Assembly (NCBI GenBank): GCA_949025205.1
Contig: CARMXJ010000005.1
Location: forward strand, 1-54,729
Source: an uncultured Bacilli bacterium
GTDB lineage: Bacteria; Bacillota_I; Bacilli_A; RF39; UBA660
Length of the DNA stretch: 54,729 nt
Direction: 5' to 3'
Below are positions 41,127-49,685 of the stretch, piece after piece. The position numbers and the translations under genes were made by a program. Below the pieces are notes generated by a model. It was not told where the DNA came from, made no database searches, and saw only the letters and a program-made list of their open reading frames with translations. Position 1 is the first letter of the stretch. Every line of letters begins with the position of its first letter.

Positions 41127-41557
41127 TTAAACTTTTTTAGGAGTTGGCAAATCCTCCGGCATTGTCCCATCTAACTCTTTTATTGTATTTCTTATTTTAC
41201 TTCCGACTTCGTAATGAGCTTTATTTGCCTCTGTTTCAGATTGAATATTTTCTTTCTTTAATTTTTGCTCTGTTTGAGAAATCCTAAATAAATTAACTGC
41301 TAATTCATCGCTCCTCATATTATTCAGAATATCTTTTCTATATCTTAGTCCTTTTTATCAATTGTCGTTTCCCCATTGTATAAACCTTTATATCCAGCAT
41401 TATGAAATTTATCAAAATTTTTAACACCTGCATATTTAGCAACTTGATTTAATGAATAATTCCCTTTTTTTGTTAAATCCCTTTGATAAAACCTTTTTTC
41501 ATCTTTGGATAAATTACTATAATCTTTTTCACCAATTTCTTACTTTCTTGTTTGTTT
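41127..41557 (-). pseudogene. dinD: 3' fragment of dinD, frameshifted
   Basis: Reading the minus strand from about 41539 gives EIGEKDYSNLSKDEKRFYQR and then AKYAGVKNFDKFHNAGYKGL, the central part of DNA-damage-inducible protein D. A stop at 41345 ends this frame; a shift of one base near 41350 restores LRYRKDILNNMRSDELAVNL and the C-terminal THYEVG-like block, ending GTMPEDLPTPKKV. A stop codon (TAA, 41540-41542) also precedes the first frame, where an intact family member would be expected to have Gln. It is the detached second half of the gene beginning at 42931. Confidence 0.85.
41543..41554. repeat. Copy of dinD junction sequence (left), possible target duplication
   Basis: On the minus strand CAAACAAGAAAG, which matches CAAACTAGAAAA at 42575-42586 at 10 of 12 bases. 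In both places it encodes QTRK in the dinD frame, as expected if a target site was duplicated when the cassette inserted. Confidence 0.55.
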
Positions 41558-42563
41558 CAAATGACAAATTATAAAGAAATAATCCACTAATATTGGCAAG
41601 GCGATATCGTAGTGTGTTACTTATCTGAATATCTTATTAAATTACAGAGTTAACTATTAATGATTTTACGTACTCTATTAAGTAATGTTTCTAATATAAA
41701 ATTATCATTAATTAAAGTTATCGAAAATGTCTTATATCCTATTTTATTTATACTTGCTCCACAGTGATATATATTTTCATTATCTAGTATAAAATATCTA
41801 TCATGGAAGGTATTATCATAAATAACTTTTAAATTATGATATTGTTTGTTATATTTAAGTATATCTTGATTTGTTAACAAATTATTTTCTTTAGTTATTA
41901 TAATTACATTATTTTTTAATCTTTTTATAATGTCTAATATAGTATTATCAGCATAACTATCTATGATTATCAAATTATCCTTTGTTCTATTAAATATTTC
42001 ATATATTTTAGAATACGCATCATAGATTTGACCATTAAAATAAATATCACTAACTTGTTTTTTTTCCTCAAATTTAGAAAACGACTCTTGAAGAAGTTTT
42101 ATATCTTCCGTATTTTTCATAACTTGATTATTAATATATTTTTGTTCTAATAAATTGCTACCAATATAATGGCGCATAGATACAAAAGCATCCATTATTG
42201 CTATGCTAACCTTGGTTGCTACATTTGATTTTAGTACTGTTGCAAGCATTGCAACTCCCTCTTCTGTAAAAGCCGTATGTCCTTTTCTTGAGCCACCTTT
42301 TGAAGTCGCAATTCGCAACTTCAAAAAATTATATTCTTTCTCGCTTATTTTGAAACAAAATCTATCAGGAAATTTAAGACTATTTCTAGAAACAGCTTCA
42401 TTTATTCTCTTTGTTTCTGTTTTGTAAAGTATAGCCAGATCGTATCTAACATAACTTGCTTACCTTTAATTTCATATATCATATTTTCTACTGCAATTTT
42501 TTCCTCTTCTATAACTTCATTCAATTTCTTAACCTCCACATATTTTTTATTATTTGTCATTTG
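41558..42563. mobile_element. Putative 1.0-kb ORF6N cassette inserted into dinD
   Basis: Bounded by near-perfect inverted terminal repeats: CAAATGACAAATTATAAA at 41558-41575 and, on the other strand, CAAATGACAAATAATAAA at 42546-42563 (17 of 18 bases). It contains only an ORF6N pseudogene and no transposase. The host gene dinD is interrupted exactly here: QTRK is encoded on both sides, in 12-base sequences that match at 10 positions. If mobile, it must have been moved in trans. Confidence 0.65.
41650..42524 (-). pseudogene. ORF6N-domain protein, frameshifted
   Basis: Translation probably starts at TTG 42524 (GGAGG 8 bases upstream) with MNEVIEEEKIAVENMIYEIK and GKQVMLD, then goes out of frame at about 42443. 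Adding one base restores YDLAILYKTETKRINEAVSR and continues into the intact frame (HTAFTEEGVAMLATVLKSNV, ATKVSIAIMDAFVSMRHYI). The C-terminal half has QIYDAYSKIYEIF, LIIIDSYADN and FHDRYFILDNENIYHCGAS, the domain normally paired with ORF6N. ORF6N proteins are phage-type DNA-binding proteins. The single-base loss makes this a pseudogene unless programmed frameshifting occurs. Confidence 0.85.
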
Positions 42564-42565
42564 TC

Positions 42566-42931
42566 TTATACTAGTTTTCTAGTTTGAATAGCAAAATAAG
42601 TTTGACCAAGTGCTACAGATTTCTTTTTAGGATTTGCATTTTGTACAATCAAATAACAAGCATATCTTGAAAGATGGTAATCTATAGTTTCTCTTTTCGT
42701 TTTCGAGCCTATTTCAACCATTTTCCTGACCTCAGGAAAATGGTCCAAAACTACATTATTACTAGTCTCACAAGCAATCATTGCTCGTTTTATAACTTGA
42801 TGAAAATTTTCCCATTTACTGTATTCTAATAATGGCATTAATTCCCGTGCTTCCCAGTACTCATTGTCAAATTCATCAATATGTTTGATATCATCAAAAG
42901 TTTTTTCTTTATATAATTTTATTTCATTCAT
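42566..42931 (-). pseudogene. dinD: 5' fragment of dinD
   Basis: 121 residues: YWEARELMPLLEYSKWENFH, IKRAMIACETSNN, DYHLSRYACYLIVQNANPKK and KSVALGQTYFAIQTRK, then LV and a stop. This is the N-terminal BRO-like domain of DNA-damage-inducible protein D, which normally continues well beyond IQTRK. The remainder is found at 41127-41557, behind the ORF6N cassette. The fragment could still be translated; activity is unknown. Confidence 0.85.
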
Positions 42932-42991
42932 TAATCGTTCATTCCCTTTCTTCTACAACCAAAACTCTTTTTTATTTCTACATTCTTCTTT

Positions 42992-43642
42992 TTATCTATA
43001 AAGTCCTCTATTTTCTAGTGACTCTAATATTGCTTCGTAGCTTTCTACTTCTTGTCGTTTAGACTCAATCATGATTTTATTTTTTCCTTCTGTTTCTAAC
43101 TCTGCCAAATAAATCTTACTAAGACTCAATTTTTCTTTAATCCTATTTATATGTTTGTTTTGCCATGTAACATATTTTTCATAATTATTTTGAAATAAAC
43201 TTTTTACCTCTTCATTTTGTGTACCTAAAGTAAGAGCTTCTTCAAAATTAGGATTTAAATGAAAATAAAATTGAGAATCTTGAGCTTTTGGAAAAAATCC
43301 TACACATTGTATGGGAAACTCGCTCATGCCACTTCCAATAACAGGAAGTCGTAAACCTAAAAGTTTAAAATAAGGATTTTCGAAAGTATAAAGATAATCT
43401 AAAAAGAATTCTAACAAAAATCTTTGGTCGAAAGACTTATCGTACAATGTCATACATTCAAAACAAGCAACCGCATTAAAAGGTTCAAAATAAAGAGTAA
43501 AAACTGCTACTTTCTTTTCCATTCCATCATACAAATAAAACTCTATAATATAACCATCTATATTTTTGAGCAATTCAAAACCATTACTTGTCCAAGCTTC
43601 TCTTTTAGGAAATCCTTTATCTACTTCCAATACAACTTTCAT
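42992..43642 (-). CDS. Hypothetical protein downstream of parE
   Basis: 216 residues, no membrane segment. The first 130 residues are beta-rich and aromatic (KKVAVFTLYFEPFNAVACFE, LLEFFLDYLYTFENPYFKLL), followed by a helical Lys/Glu-rich tail (about 150-210) likely to be a coiled coil. I do not recognise the family. The start at ATG 43642 is 12 bases after the parE stop, so the gene is co-transcribed with parE; a GTG three codons earlier is possible. Confidence 0.6.
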   Translation of the reverse strand: MKVVLEVDKGFPKREAWTSNGFELLKNIDGYIIEFYLYDGMEKKVAVFTLYFEPFNAVACFECMTLYDKSFDQRFLLEFFLDYLYTFENPYFKLLGLRLPVIGSGMSEFPIQCVGFFPKAQDSQFYFHLNPNFEEALTLGTQNEEVKSLFQNNYEKYVTWQNKHINRIKEKLSLSKIYLAELETEGKNKIMIESKRQEVESYEAILESLENRGLYR

Positions 43643-43653
43643 AAAAAACACAC

Positions 43654-45561
43654 CTACTTTCTAAAATCATCTTCCAATGTAAAGTCAACATTTTCATTAA
43701 TCCACTCTTTTCTTGGCTCTACTTGGTCTCCCATTAAAAGATGAATTCTTTTTTCTGCAATAGCAGCATCCGTTAAGTTAACCCGCATAAGTCTTCTATT
43801 GGCAGGGTCCATAGTAGTACTATAAAGTTCTTCTGCATCCATTTCTCCAAGTCCTTTAAATCGAGAAACTTTATAATTTCCTTTTAGTGTTTTTTTTCTT
43901 TCCTCTAATTCATCATCATCCGCAATATACTCTTTTCCCTTATTTCCAACTTCAATCGAATACAAAGGAGGATTGGCAATATAAAGCATTCCTGCTTCAA
44001 TTAAAGGACGCATAAAACGGTAAAAGAAAGTAATGAGTAAAATTTGAATATGAGAACCATCCACATCGGCATCGGTCATGATAATCACTTTTCCATAGTT
44101 AGAATCTTTAGGGTCAAAATCCGCTCCTAAACCAGCCCCAATCGCATATTCAATTTGTTTTAATTCCGCATTACTCGCTATATCATTGGTACTTGCTTTT
44201 TCGCAGTTCAAAACCTTACCGCGTAAAGGCATAATCGCCTGGGTTTCTCGGTTTCGATAAAGTTTAGCAGAACCGCCTGCACTATCTCCTTCGACTAAGA
44301 AAAGTTCATTTTTTTCATAATTTCTTCCCGTTGCTTTAGCAAGCTTTTCGGACAATACCCGCTCTTTCGAATTTTTACTTGTTCCTTTTCTTGCGGCTTC
44401 CCTAGCTTTTCTAGCGGCTTCTCTTGCCACTTTACTTTTTAAAGCTTTATCTAAAATGGATAAAGCAACTTCCTTATTTTCTTCTAAAAAGAACTTCAAA
44501 TTTTCATAAATGATACTTTCGGTTACACTTTTGGCTTCCGGTGTACCAAGTTTTCCTTTGGTTTGTCCTTCGAATTGTAAAAGTCGTTCTGGAATCTTTA
44601 AACTAATAACAGCACTTAATCCTTCTCTTACATCGCTGCCTTCTAAGTTCCCATCACGCCCCTTAATCAAATTATTTGCTTTTGCATAATCATTAAACGC
44701 TTTGGTTATACCCGTTTTAAAACCAACTTCATGAGAACCCCCATCTCCCGTTTTTACATTATTAACAAAGCTTAAAATGTTTTCATTGTAGGATTCACTA
44801 TATTGCAACGCAATATTGACTTCAATATCGTTTTTAACACCACTAAAAGACATAACTTTATGCAAAACATTTTTTCCTTCATTAATGTATTCTACAAAAC
44901 TAACAAGTCCATTTTCATAATGAAATTCACACGCTTTCTTATCCGTTACATCTTCGATTTGTACTGTTAAATTAGGAAGTAAAAAAGCACTCTCTTGCAT
45001 ACGTTCTACAATTGTTGTATAAGAAAAACTTGTATTTTTAAACATTTCATAATCAGGTAAAAAAGTAACCGTAGTTCCCGTTTTTTTTGTTTCTCCAATG
45101 GTTTTTAATGGACTTTCAACTTTACCACCATCACAAAACCTTATATTGCTAATCTTTCCATCGGTATAAATCGTGACATCCATTTTCTTCGATAAAGCAT
45201 TCACGACACTTGCTCCAACGCCATGTAAACCTCCACTTACTTTATACCCATCGCTTTCAAATTTACCTCCTGCATGCAGTACTGTATAAATAACTTCTGG
45301 TGTTGATTTTCCGCTTTCATGCATTCCAATGGGAACACCTCGTCCATTATCACTTACTGTTATACTTTCATCTGGATTGATCGTAATTTTAATGGTATCT
45401 CCATATCCGTTAATCACTTCATCAATGGCATTATCAACAATTTCCCATACCAAATGGTGAAGCCCTCTTTTATCCGTAGACCCAATATACATACCAGGTC
45501 TTTTTCTTACCGCTTCTAATCCTTCCAATATTTTAATCGACGATGCATCATATTTTGTCAT
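43654..45561 (-). CDS. parE: DNA topoisomerase IV subunit B
   Basis: 635 residues. The GHKL ATPase domain has VRKRPGMYIGSTDKRGLHHL, EIVDNAIDEVINGYGD, DNGRGVPIGMHESGK and GGLHGVGASVVNALS. A transducer domain and the TOPRIM domain follow with LFLVEGDSAGGSAK and IMTDADVDGSHIQILLI, and the chain ends in a KGLGEMDAEELYSTTMDP block. Motifs are shared with GyrB; I choose ParE because parC is the nearby partner and no gyrA is present. Promoter at 45580-45608. Confidence 0.88.
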   Translation of the reverse strand: MTKYDASSIKILEGLEAVRKRPGMYIGSTDKRGLHHLVWEIVDNAIDEVINGYGDTIKITINPDESITVSDNGRGVPIGMHESGKSTPEVIYTVLHAGGKFESDGYKVSGGLHGVGASVVNALSKKMDVTIYTDGKISNIRFCDGGKVESPLKTIGETKKTGTTVTFLPDYEMFKNTSFSYTTIVERMQESAFLLPNLTVQIEDVTDKKACEFHYENGLVSFVEYINEGKNVLHKVMSFSGVKNDIEVNIALQYSESYNENILSFVNNVKTGDGGSHEVGFKTGITKAFNDYAKANNLIKGRDGNLEGSDVREGLSAVISLKIPERLLQFEGQTKGKLGTPEAKSVTESIIYENLKFFLEENKEVALSILDKALKSKVAREAARKAREAARKGTSKNSKERVLSEKLAKATGRNYEKNELFLVEGDSAGGSAKLYRNRETQAIMPLRGKVLNCEKASTNDIASNAELKQIEYAIGAGLGADFDPKDSNYGKVIIMTDADVDGSHIQILLITFFYRFMRPLIEAGMLYIANPPLYSIEVGNKGKEYIADDDELEERKKTLKGNYKVSRFKGLGEMDAEELYSTTMDPANRRLMRVNLTDAAIAEKRIHLLMGDQVEPRKEWINENVDFTLEDDFRK

Positions 45562-45579
45562 TGTTTACCACCTTACTTA

Positions 45580-45608
45580 AGTATAGCACAAAAAAAAAGA
45601 CCACGCAA
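45580..45608 (-). promoter_or_regulatory. parE promoter with extended -10
   Basis: On the minus strand TTGCGT (45603-45608) and TATACT (45580-45585) are spaced 17 bases, with TG at the extended -10 position. The -35 lies inside the terminator of the gene upstream. Confidence 0.6.
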
Positions 45609-45619
45609 AACTACGTGTC
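45589..45619 (-). terminator. Intrinsic terminator after the secreted-protein gene
   Basis: On the minus strand GACACG (45614-45619) pairs with CGTGGTC (45599-45605, one bulged G) around an eight-base loop, followed by nine T. Confidence 0.7.
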
Positions 45620-45677
45620 AACCAATTGTCTGCTTTTTAGATAAAAGCATTGTTCTTCTAATAAGAAATATTTTTCA

Positions 45678-46337
45678 CTAACTATTTGTTATCGTAGTTG
45701 CATAGGCAATAGAAGCAACCTCTGCTTCAAAAGTAGAACCATAAGGAACAGTCGTTTTTGTAGCATCACGGTCCACCCAAATTCTTAAAGCAAACTTGGC
45801 TTCACCACCATCATTGGTAGTAGTATCTGTTTTTCCTTTAATAACGCCCCCACCAATTTCATAAGAAGCAGAAATTTTGGATGCATTTTCAAATTGTTGA
45901 GTAAAATTTGCATTTGATGTTGCATCTGTTGTTAAAGAGCTTGCTGATGCTGCACCAACTTCTTCATCATCTTCCATACGAACAAGTGCATATTTGATGT
46001 ATTGATCCGCTATTTTTGTAGCATCGCCAACAGGTTTAAAAGTATTTAAATAAAGAGTAAAACTAGCATCAATTGTACATGTGTTTTTAATAGTAAAAAT
46101 ATAAGGAGTAGAACGAAGTCCACTTAAATCTTCCATAGGATAAGCATTTGCTAAATGAATCGAATCACTTTGATCCGAGAAACTTATTTCAAAGCATCCC
46201 GTATCGAGCCTATTTTCACTTTCTTGATATGCAGTTGTTTTCCATAAAGCATAACTACTTCCCATAAACAAAGTCATTACCATTAAAATAGCAATTACTG
46301 CTAAAGGAATACGATATTTAAGTCGAAGATTTCCCAT
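45678..46337 (-). CDS. Secreted or surface protein, possibly TasA/camelysin-like
   Basis: 219 residues with an N-terminal signal or anchor helix (about 10-32, IPLAVIAILMVMTLFMGSSY) and a mature part opening ALWKTTAYQESENRLDTGCF, a layout reminiscent of TasA/CalY proteins (a Y/F-A-x-W start after the signal and an early 'N.LDTG' strand). Two cysteines (TGCFE and KNTCTI) could pair. The rest is beta-rich with low-complexity Ser/Ala/Thr. No sorting motif is present. The family link is weak; a secreted fibre-type protein is a fair guess. It has its own promoter and terminator. Confidence 0.6.
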   Translation of the reverse strand: MGNLRLKYRIPLAVIAILMVMTLFMGSSYALWKTTAYQESENRLDTGCFEISFSDQSDSIHLANAYPMEDLSGLRSTPYIFTIKNTCTIDASFTLYLNTFKPVGDATKIADQYIKYALVRMEDDEEVGAASASSLTTDATSNANFTQQFENASKISASYEIGGGVIKGKTDTTTNDGGEAKFALRIWVDRDATKTTVPYGSTFEAEVASIAYATTITNS

Positions 46338-46366
46338 ACCATCACCATATTTTCTATCTGTACATT

Positions 46367-46395
46367 ATTATAACGAAAAATGCCTATTTTGAAAA
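46367..46395 (-). promoter_or_regulatory. Promoter of the secreted-protein gene
   Basis: On the minus strand TTTTCA (46390-46395) and a perfect TATAAT (46367-46372) are 17 bases apart, 29 bases upstream of the start codon. Confidence 0.6.
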
Positions 46396-46405
46396 GTACT
46401 TTGTT

Positions 46406-47410
46406 CTATTTTTGTAATTCTTTGACAGCATTTTCTAAAGTATCCACCGAAATAAGTTTTAATTTTAAATGATTTTCTTCTAGAACTTGTAAAGCTTCTT
46501 CATAATTTAGAACAGGACATAAAAAAATATCTGCCCCTGCTTTTTCTGCTCCAAGTAGCTTATATTTTACACCACCAATTTCTCCCACATTTCCATAAAT
46601 ATCAATCGTTCCTGTTCCTACAATATTACGCCCCTTAGTGATATCTTCACTTACTAAAGCATTGTAAATGGATAAAGAAGTCATAAGCCCTCCACTAGAC
46701 CCAGATTCACTTGCTTTCGTTTTAATATTAATTTTTGGATTTTCTTCATATTCATACTTATTAATAATCGAAATTCCTACCTTTAATACTTGTTCGATTT
46801 CATAAACATGAGCTGTACATTTCTTTTCTTTATCATCTCGAAGAACTAAAAAAGATACTTCTCTATTTTTTTCTAAAGAATTAATATACCCTTGCAATTC
46901 TTCAAGTGCACTAAATTCTTTTCCATCGACATTTAAAATAACATCCCCAACTTTTAAGTTTGTTTTAGCTTCCTCTGTAATATAAGTCACCACATGGTTA
47001 ATTTTTTTTATTTTAATTTCCTTATTTGCTAAATGATAAGCGCTAATCGTTGCGTTATCTAACCCCTCTTCCAAAAAAAGTCGGTCTCGTATAATAGAAT
47101 CATCCACTGATTCATTTTCCAAAGTAATTTTAGATTGAGGTACCAAATCCCAATTGGGAATAACAAAAGAAAGAAGCACAAAAGGAATATTACCTTTCAT
47201 CATGGAAACATAGGCCATAGATAAAGATCCTTCTGATGGATACATGTCTTCTATTTCCACTCTATCACTTAAATCAATTGTTCCTCCTGGTTTATAAACC
47301 ACAAAAGGAAGTTCATAAAAGAAAAAGACAAATAACAATACGATTGTTAAAAGGAATTTATAATTTTCTTTTATGTATCTTTTTACTTTTTCATATACTT
47401 TATTAACCAT
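46406..47410 (-). CDS. ylbL: YlbL-type membrane protease with PDZ and Lon-like domains
   Basis: 334 residues. One N-terminal membrane helix (about 14-30, YKFLLTIVLLFVFFFYEL), a PDZ domain (about 145-215, with VGDVILNVDGKEFSALEELQ), and a C-terminal Lon-type serine protease domain with the Ser/Lys dyad regions ASESGSSGGLMTSLSIY and GEIGGVKYKLLGAEKAGADI. Bacillus YlbL has this plan and works outside the membrane. I start at ATG 47410 (GGTGA upstream), which removes an unsupported 66-residue extension overlapping the divergent ylbJ. Substrates are not known here. Confidence 0.92.
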   Translation of the reverse strand: MVNKVYEKVKRYIKENYKFLLTIVLLFVFFFYELPFVVYKPGGTIDLSDRVEIEDMYPSEGSLSMAYVSMMKGNIPFVLLSFVIPNWDLVPQSKITLENESVDDSIIRDRLFLEEGLDNATISAYHLANKEIKIKKINHVVTYITEEAKTNLKVGDVILNVDGKEFSALEELQGYINSLEKNREVSFLVLRDDKEKKCTAHVYEIEQVLKVGISIINKYEYEENPKINIKTKASESGSSGGLMTSLSIYNALVSEDITKGRNIVGTGTIDIYGNVGEIGGVKYKLLGAEKAGADIFLCPVLNYEEALQVLEENHLKLKLISVDTLENAVKELQK

Positions 47411-47453
47411 GAAAAGCATCACCAAAATAATTATAGCAGATGAGAGGGAGAAT

Positions 47454-48374
47454 ATGAAAAAAAATCCAAAAAATAACATTTTTATTGCTTTAACACTCAT
47501 TTTTGTTATACTGCTTTTTAAGAACAATACTTTATTTAAAAATTGTGTAATAGAAGGTTGTACACTATTTTTTAAAACGGTATTTCCCTCTTTGTTTCCC
47601 ATGTTCATTGTAAGTGATATTTTAATGAATTACCAATTCATTAACATTTTAGAATATTTAAATACCAAAATTTTCAAGAAAATATTTAAAATGTCCTCTA
47701 CGGCTTTTTATATCTTTGTTTTATCTCTTTTTTCAGGTACTCCTACAAATGCTTATATCACAAAAAACTTAGTAGAAGAAAAAAAATTGTCTCCAAAAGA
47801 TGCTGGCATAATTCTTTCCTACTCTTGTTTCTTAAACCCTTTGTTTCTTTACAATATGCTCACTACTATTTTTAATGATAAAAAAATAGTCATTACATTA
47901 ATCCTTATAAATTACAGCCTAAACTTTATAATGGCTTTCTTTTTAAGAAATTACCCTTATCAAGAAATCCCTTCTATAAAAAAAGAAGAATCTAAATCTT
48001 TCACGACAGTACTAGCGTATAGCATCAATCGCTCTATTAATACTCTCTTAAGTATTTTAGGAACTATTATTTTTTATTTGCTTCTTTGTGAAGGAATAAG
48101 CTTATTTATTAAAAATCCAATTTTAAACTGTACAGTCAATGGTCTTTTAGAAGCAACAGGAGGTCTATCTAAATTAATAAATTTACACACCAATTTCTTT
48201 TTTAAAGGACTTCTTACTTCTCTTTTTATTTCTTTTCTTGGTTTTAGTATCCATACCCAAATAAAAAACATCATTTCTGATGTTAAAATTCCTTTTAAAT
48301 ATTTTTTTACTACAAGAATCATTCATGCTTTTTTATCCGCAATTTGCTGGGTTGTAGCCTCCTATTATTTGTGA
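47454..48374 (+). CDS. ylbJ: YlbJ-like integral membrane protein
   Basis: 306 residues with about eight membrane helices. Conserved YlbJ-type blocks are TVFPSLFPMFIVSDILMNY, LFSGTPTNAYITKNLVEE and SCFLNPLFLYNML. In Bacillus YlbJ is a sporulation membrane protein needed for spore maturation and related to nucleoside-recognition gates. The start is ATG 47454, because GAGAGGGAG lies just before it. It is divergent from ylbL (43 bases apart), and its last 42 bases overlap the convergent pseudopilin gene. Confidence 0.8.
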   Translation: MKKNPKNNIFIALTLIFVILLFKNNTLFKNCVIEGCTLFFKTVFPSLFPMFIVSDILMNYQFINILEYLNTKIFKKIFKMSSTAFYIFVLSLFSGTPTNAYITKNLVEEKKLSPKDAGIILSYSCFLNPLFLYNMLTTIFNDKKIVITLILINYSLNFIMAFFLRNYPYQEIPSIKKEESKSFTTVLAYSINRSINTLLSILGTIIFYLLLCEGISLFIKNPILNCTVNGLLEATGGLSKLINLHTNFFFKGLLTSLFISFLGFSIHTQIKNIISDVKIPFKYFFTTRIIHAFLSAICWVVASYYL

Positions 48375-48950
48375 GTTCATATTAGGGAAACGAGAAGCAT
48401 TTATATCTTTTTTCTCTCCAATATAGAAAAGTTCCAAATCATCAATATAATTTTTACTCGTTTTACTTACTTCCATTGGAATCGAAATTTTAATAGAAAA
48501 AAACTCTCCTCCAATATCTTCAAAAATATTTTTAGAACTAAACCGAGCACAAGTTAAATTAAACTTAGAAGAATTATTTGCTTTTTCTACTGTCCATTTT
48601 TCTGTTTCATTTCCATTTTTCGTATAGGTAATAGATTGTTTACCACCGGAAGCATTTCCAATAACTAATCTGCCTGTTCCACTTGCATACGCAAAATTAA
48701 GAATTAAAGTTTCTTGGTTGGGAGTTTGAGCACTAATTCCAATTAACTTTTTTTCTAAAAAATCTTGTTGAATGGTTTTAATAATCAAAGCTCTTTTTTG
48801 CTGATTTTCTCGGTTAAAATCTGTACTATTGTCGCCATATCGTACATCTACAATTAAACGAAATAAAAACATAATAACAACTGAAATTAAAGCAATACTA
48901 ATAACAAGTTCAATTAAAGTAATTCCTTTATTATTTTTTAATTTCATCAT
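48333..48950 (-). CDS. Pseudopilin-like protein (GspJ/ComGF type)
   Basis: 205 residues starting MKLKNNKGITLIELVISIAL, a prepilin cleavage site (after G, E at +5) and hydrophobic helix. The mature part is mixed alpha/beta with two cysteines (LTCARF and NPANCG at the end). The size fits minor pseudopilins of the J/ComGF group. Its start nearly abuts the stop of the upstream pseudopilin gene (48952), so both come from the promoter at 49540-49568. It overlaps ylbJ tail to tail by 42 bases. Confidence 0.8.
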   Translation of the reverse strand: MMKLKNNKGITLIELVISIALISVVIMFLFRLIVDVRYGDNSTDFNRENQQKRALIIKTIQQDFLEKKLIGISAQTPNQETLILNFAYASGTGRLVIGNASGGKQSITYTKNGNETEKWTVEKANNSSKFNLTCARFSSKNIFEDIGGEFFSIKISIPMEVSKTSKNYIDDLELFYIGEKKDINASRFPNMNSQIIGGYNPANCG

Positions 48951-48951
48951 A

Positions 48952-49515
48952 TTATATCTCCCCCAAACTTAGGGTGGCATAATAATATTGACATTTATCA
49001 CCCGTACAATGAGTGCCATCCTTATTCTCAGCAAATTCTAAAACAATTCGATAACCTCTTAACCCTTTTCCACCAATTGTCTTTAAATAAGATGCAGAAG
49101 AATCATTGACTTGTCCGAGAGCTCCACACTTTCCATTAAAATTTGTACAATTTTGTAAAAAACTTAAATCATTTAATGTAAGATACATATTACTAATATT
49201 TAAATCATCCCAAACGGCATCGCAAAATCCTACATTGTCTTCTTCGTTACGAAAAACTTGACCGCTATGACATCCAAAATTGGTTAAGACATTATTTCCT
49301 GTTAATTCGGTTGCAATAACATCTATCCGAAAATTACGAAAGAACTTTTCTAAATAATAAGTACGATATAAATATGCAGAATCATTGTTTTTTATTCTAG
49401 TCTTTTCTTTCATTAAAGATGCACTATAAGTAGAATAAATCATCAAAAGAGAAACCGTTAACACAGCAACAACCACTATGGTTTCTATAAAGACAAAACC
49501 TCGTTTACTCTTCAT
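48952..49515 (-). CDS. Pseudopilin-like protein with a GFVFIE processing site
   Basis: 187 residues: MKSKRGFVFIETIVVVAVLT has a short basic leader, G|F cleavage and E at +5, then a hydrophobic helix, as in minor pilins of the I/V type. The mature part is rich in Asn, Tyr and Cys (at least five Cys, e.g. NFGCHSG, QNCTNF, GKCGAL, HCTGDKCQ), which suggests several disulfides. It is first of the two-gene pseudopilin operon. No assembly ATPase is in the window, so these may feed a machine encoded elsewhere. Confidence 0.75.
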   Translation of the reverse strand: MKSKRGFVFIETIVVVAVLTVSLLMIYSTYSASLMKEKTRIKNNDSAYLYRTYYLEKFFRNFRIDVIATELTGNNVLTNFGCHSGQVFRNEEDNVGFCDAVWDDLNISNMYLTLNDLSFLQNCTNFNGKCGALGQVNDSSASYLKTIGGKGLRGYRIVLEFAENKDGTHCTGDKCQYYYATLSLGEI

Positions 49516-49539
49516 TTATGGCCCCTCCTTATTATCAAT

Positions 49540-49568
49540 ATTATAGTCAATATGCGTTTTTTTGTAAA
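49540..49568 (-). promoter_or_regulatory. Pseudopilin operon promoter
   Basis: On the minus strand TTTACA (49563-49568) and a perfect TATAAT (49540-49545) are 17 bases apart, 24 bases upstream of the start codon. Confidence 0.75.
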
Positions 49569-49593
49569 GTTCATTTAAAGATAATTTTTTAGA

Positions 49594-49621
49594 TTGACAA
49601 TTCTAAAATAATCTTTAAAAT
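49594..49621 (+). promoter_or_regulatory. Promoter of the radical SAM gene
   Basis: On the plus strand a perfect TTGACA (49594-49599) and TAAAAT (49616-49621) are separated by 16 bases, 64 bases upstream of the start codon. Confidence 0.65.
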
Positions 49622-49685
49622 AAGCATAAGTTAAAAAAATATAAAAAAGAGAGCAATCAATTAGAATGGAGGAAGCAAAAGTTTT

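Noticed and set aside
43654..45561. GyrB instead of ParE
   Set aside because: Motifs alone do not separate them, but the nearby type II topoisomerase A subunit lies on the same strand and no second A subunit is present; ParE is the simpler reading, with residual doubt noted.
47411..47608. 66-residue N-terminal extension of YlbL
   Set aside because: It overlaps the start and first helices of the divergent ylbJ, lacks a binding site, and YlbL starts normally just before its membrane helix.
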